From Candidatus Caccousia avistercoris (GTDB taxonomy: Bacteria; Bacillota; Clostridia; Oscillospirales; Acutalibacteraceae): DNA of 6,007 nucleotides. Shown here in pieces: positions 5,801 to 6,007 of this stretch. The notes under the pieces were generated by a model. It was given only the letters and a program-made list of their open reading frames with translations, was not told where the DNA came from and searched no databases. The stretch lies in NCBI GenBank assembly GCA_018715025.1, contig DVMK01000090.1:1-6007 (forward strand), written 5' to 3'. Both the position numbers and the translations under genes were made by a program. Position 1 is the first letter of the stretch. The number at the start of each line of letters is the position of its first letter.

Positions 5801-6007
5801 ATGGGACTTTTTTCAAAATTTAAGAAGGACAAAAAGAACAACAACCGCCCGCTGGCGCAGGAGGAATCCATTCTGGCCCCAGAGGCCAAGAAGGATCCCG
5901 CCGCGCCGGAGCCCGGTTCCCCCGAGGCGCGCCTGCTGGAAAAATTTGAGGAAATGAAGCCTCGCATCTACCCCTACCTGCGGCCTGCCAACACGCCGCC
6001 CTTCATC
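5801..6007 (+). CDS. Unrecognised protein, N-terminal 69 residues
   Basis: The gene starts at the ATG at 5801, with the purine-rich AAGGAAAGGAAG at 5779-5790 ending 10 nt upstream, and is still open at the window end. The visible part begins MGLFSKFKKDKKNNN, a basic N-terminus without a hydrophobic segment. It continues with a charged, Ala/Pro/Glu-rich linker (about 16-42), then an apparently folded start, ARLLEKFEEMKPRIYPYLRPAN. This layout is common in cytoplasmic Clostridia proteins of unknown function, and I do not recognise the family. It lies 26 nt after the MYG1-like gene and is probably in the same transcript. Confidence 0.75.
   Translation, partial: MGLFSKFKKDKKNNNRPLAQEESILAPEAKKDPAAPEPGSPEARLLEKFEEMKPRIYPYLRPANTPPFI

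Noticed and set aside
4848..5816. A 322-codon minus-strand frame opposite the MYG1-like gene.
   Set aside because: It is a shadow of a gene with intact family motifs and resembles nothing itself.

Overview
The window is high-GC DNA with strong Shine-Dalgarno sites and intrinsic terminators (GC-rich hairpin plus T-run). Its gene families (PilZ, EAL, methyl-accepting chemotaxis protein, a lipoprotein next to an FtsA-like tail, a GH4 alpha-galactosidase with an AraC regulator) suggest a Clostridia member, probably Oscillospiraceae-like and gut-associated. That placement is inferred from gene style only.

Left part (1-2472): signalling genes, mostly broken. An intact minus-strand PilZ protein (36-728) lies downstream of the C-terminal 76 residues of an EAL (c-di-GMP phosphodiesterase) domain (802-1032). 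Next comes a minus-strand block of about 830 bp (1034-1865) holding the tail of an FtsA-like protein and the first 161 residues of a lipoprotein, which are translationally coupled. On its other side is the C-terminal 200 residues of a chemotaxis receptor on the plus strand (1870-2472). All four genes are cut exactly at the two edges of this block, and short AGGTAA/TTACCT matches sit at both edges. This is either an assembly or amplification chimera or a real scar of rearrangement. It is the most notable feature of the window.

Middle (2473-4087): two back-to-back terminator hairpins separate the receptor fragment from a complete minus-strand GH4 alpha-galactosidase (melA-like, 2615-3934). The gene is divergent from an AraC-family regulator (4088-4903), and the 153-bp intergenic region has a perfect 10-bp inverted repeat whose arms contain the likely -10 elements of both promoters. 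The regulator probably controls the galactosidase in response to alpha-galactosides such as melibiose or raffinose. No transporter is visible in the window.

Right part (4088-6007): the regulator is followed after 10 nt by a MYG1-family hydrolase/exonuclease (4914-5774), then after 26 nt by the first 69 codons of an unrecognised gene that runs off the end. These three plus-strand genes look like one transcription unit. I see no RNA gene, CRISPR array, insertion sequence or prophage, and no convincing new defence or mobile system.
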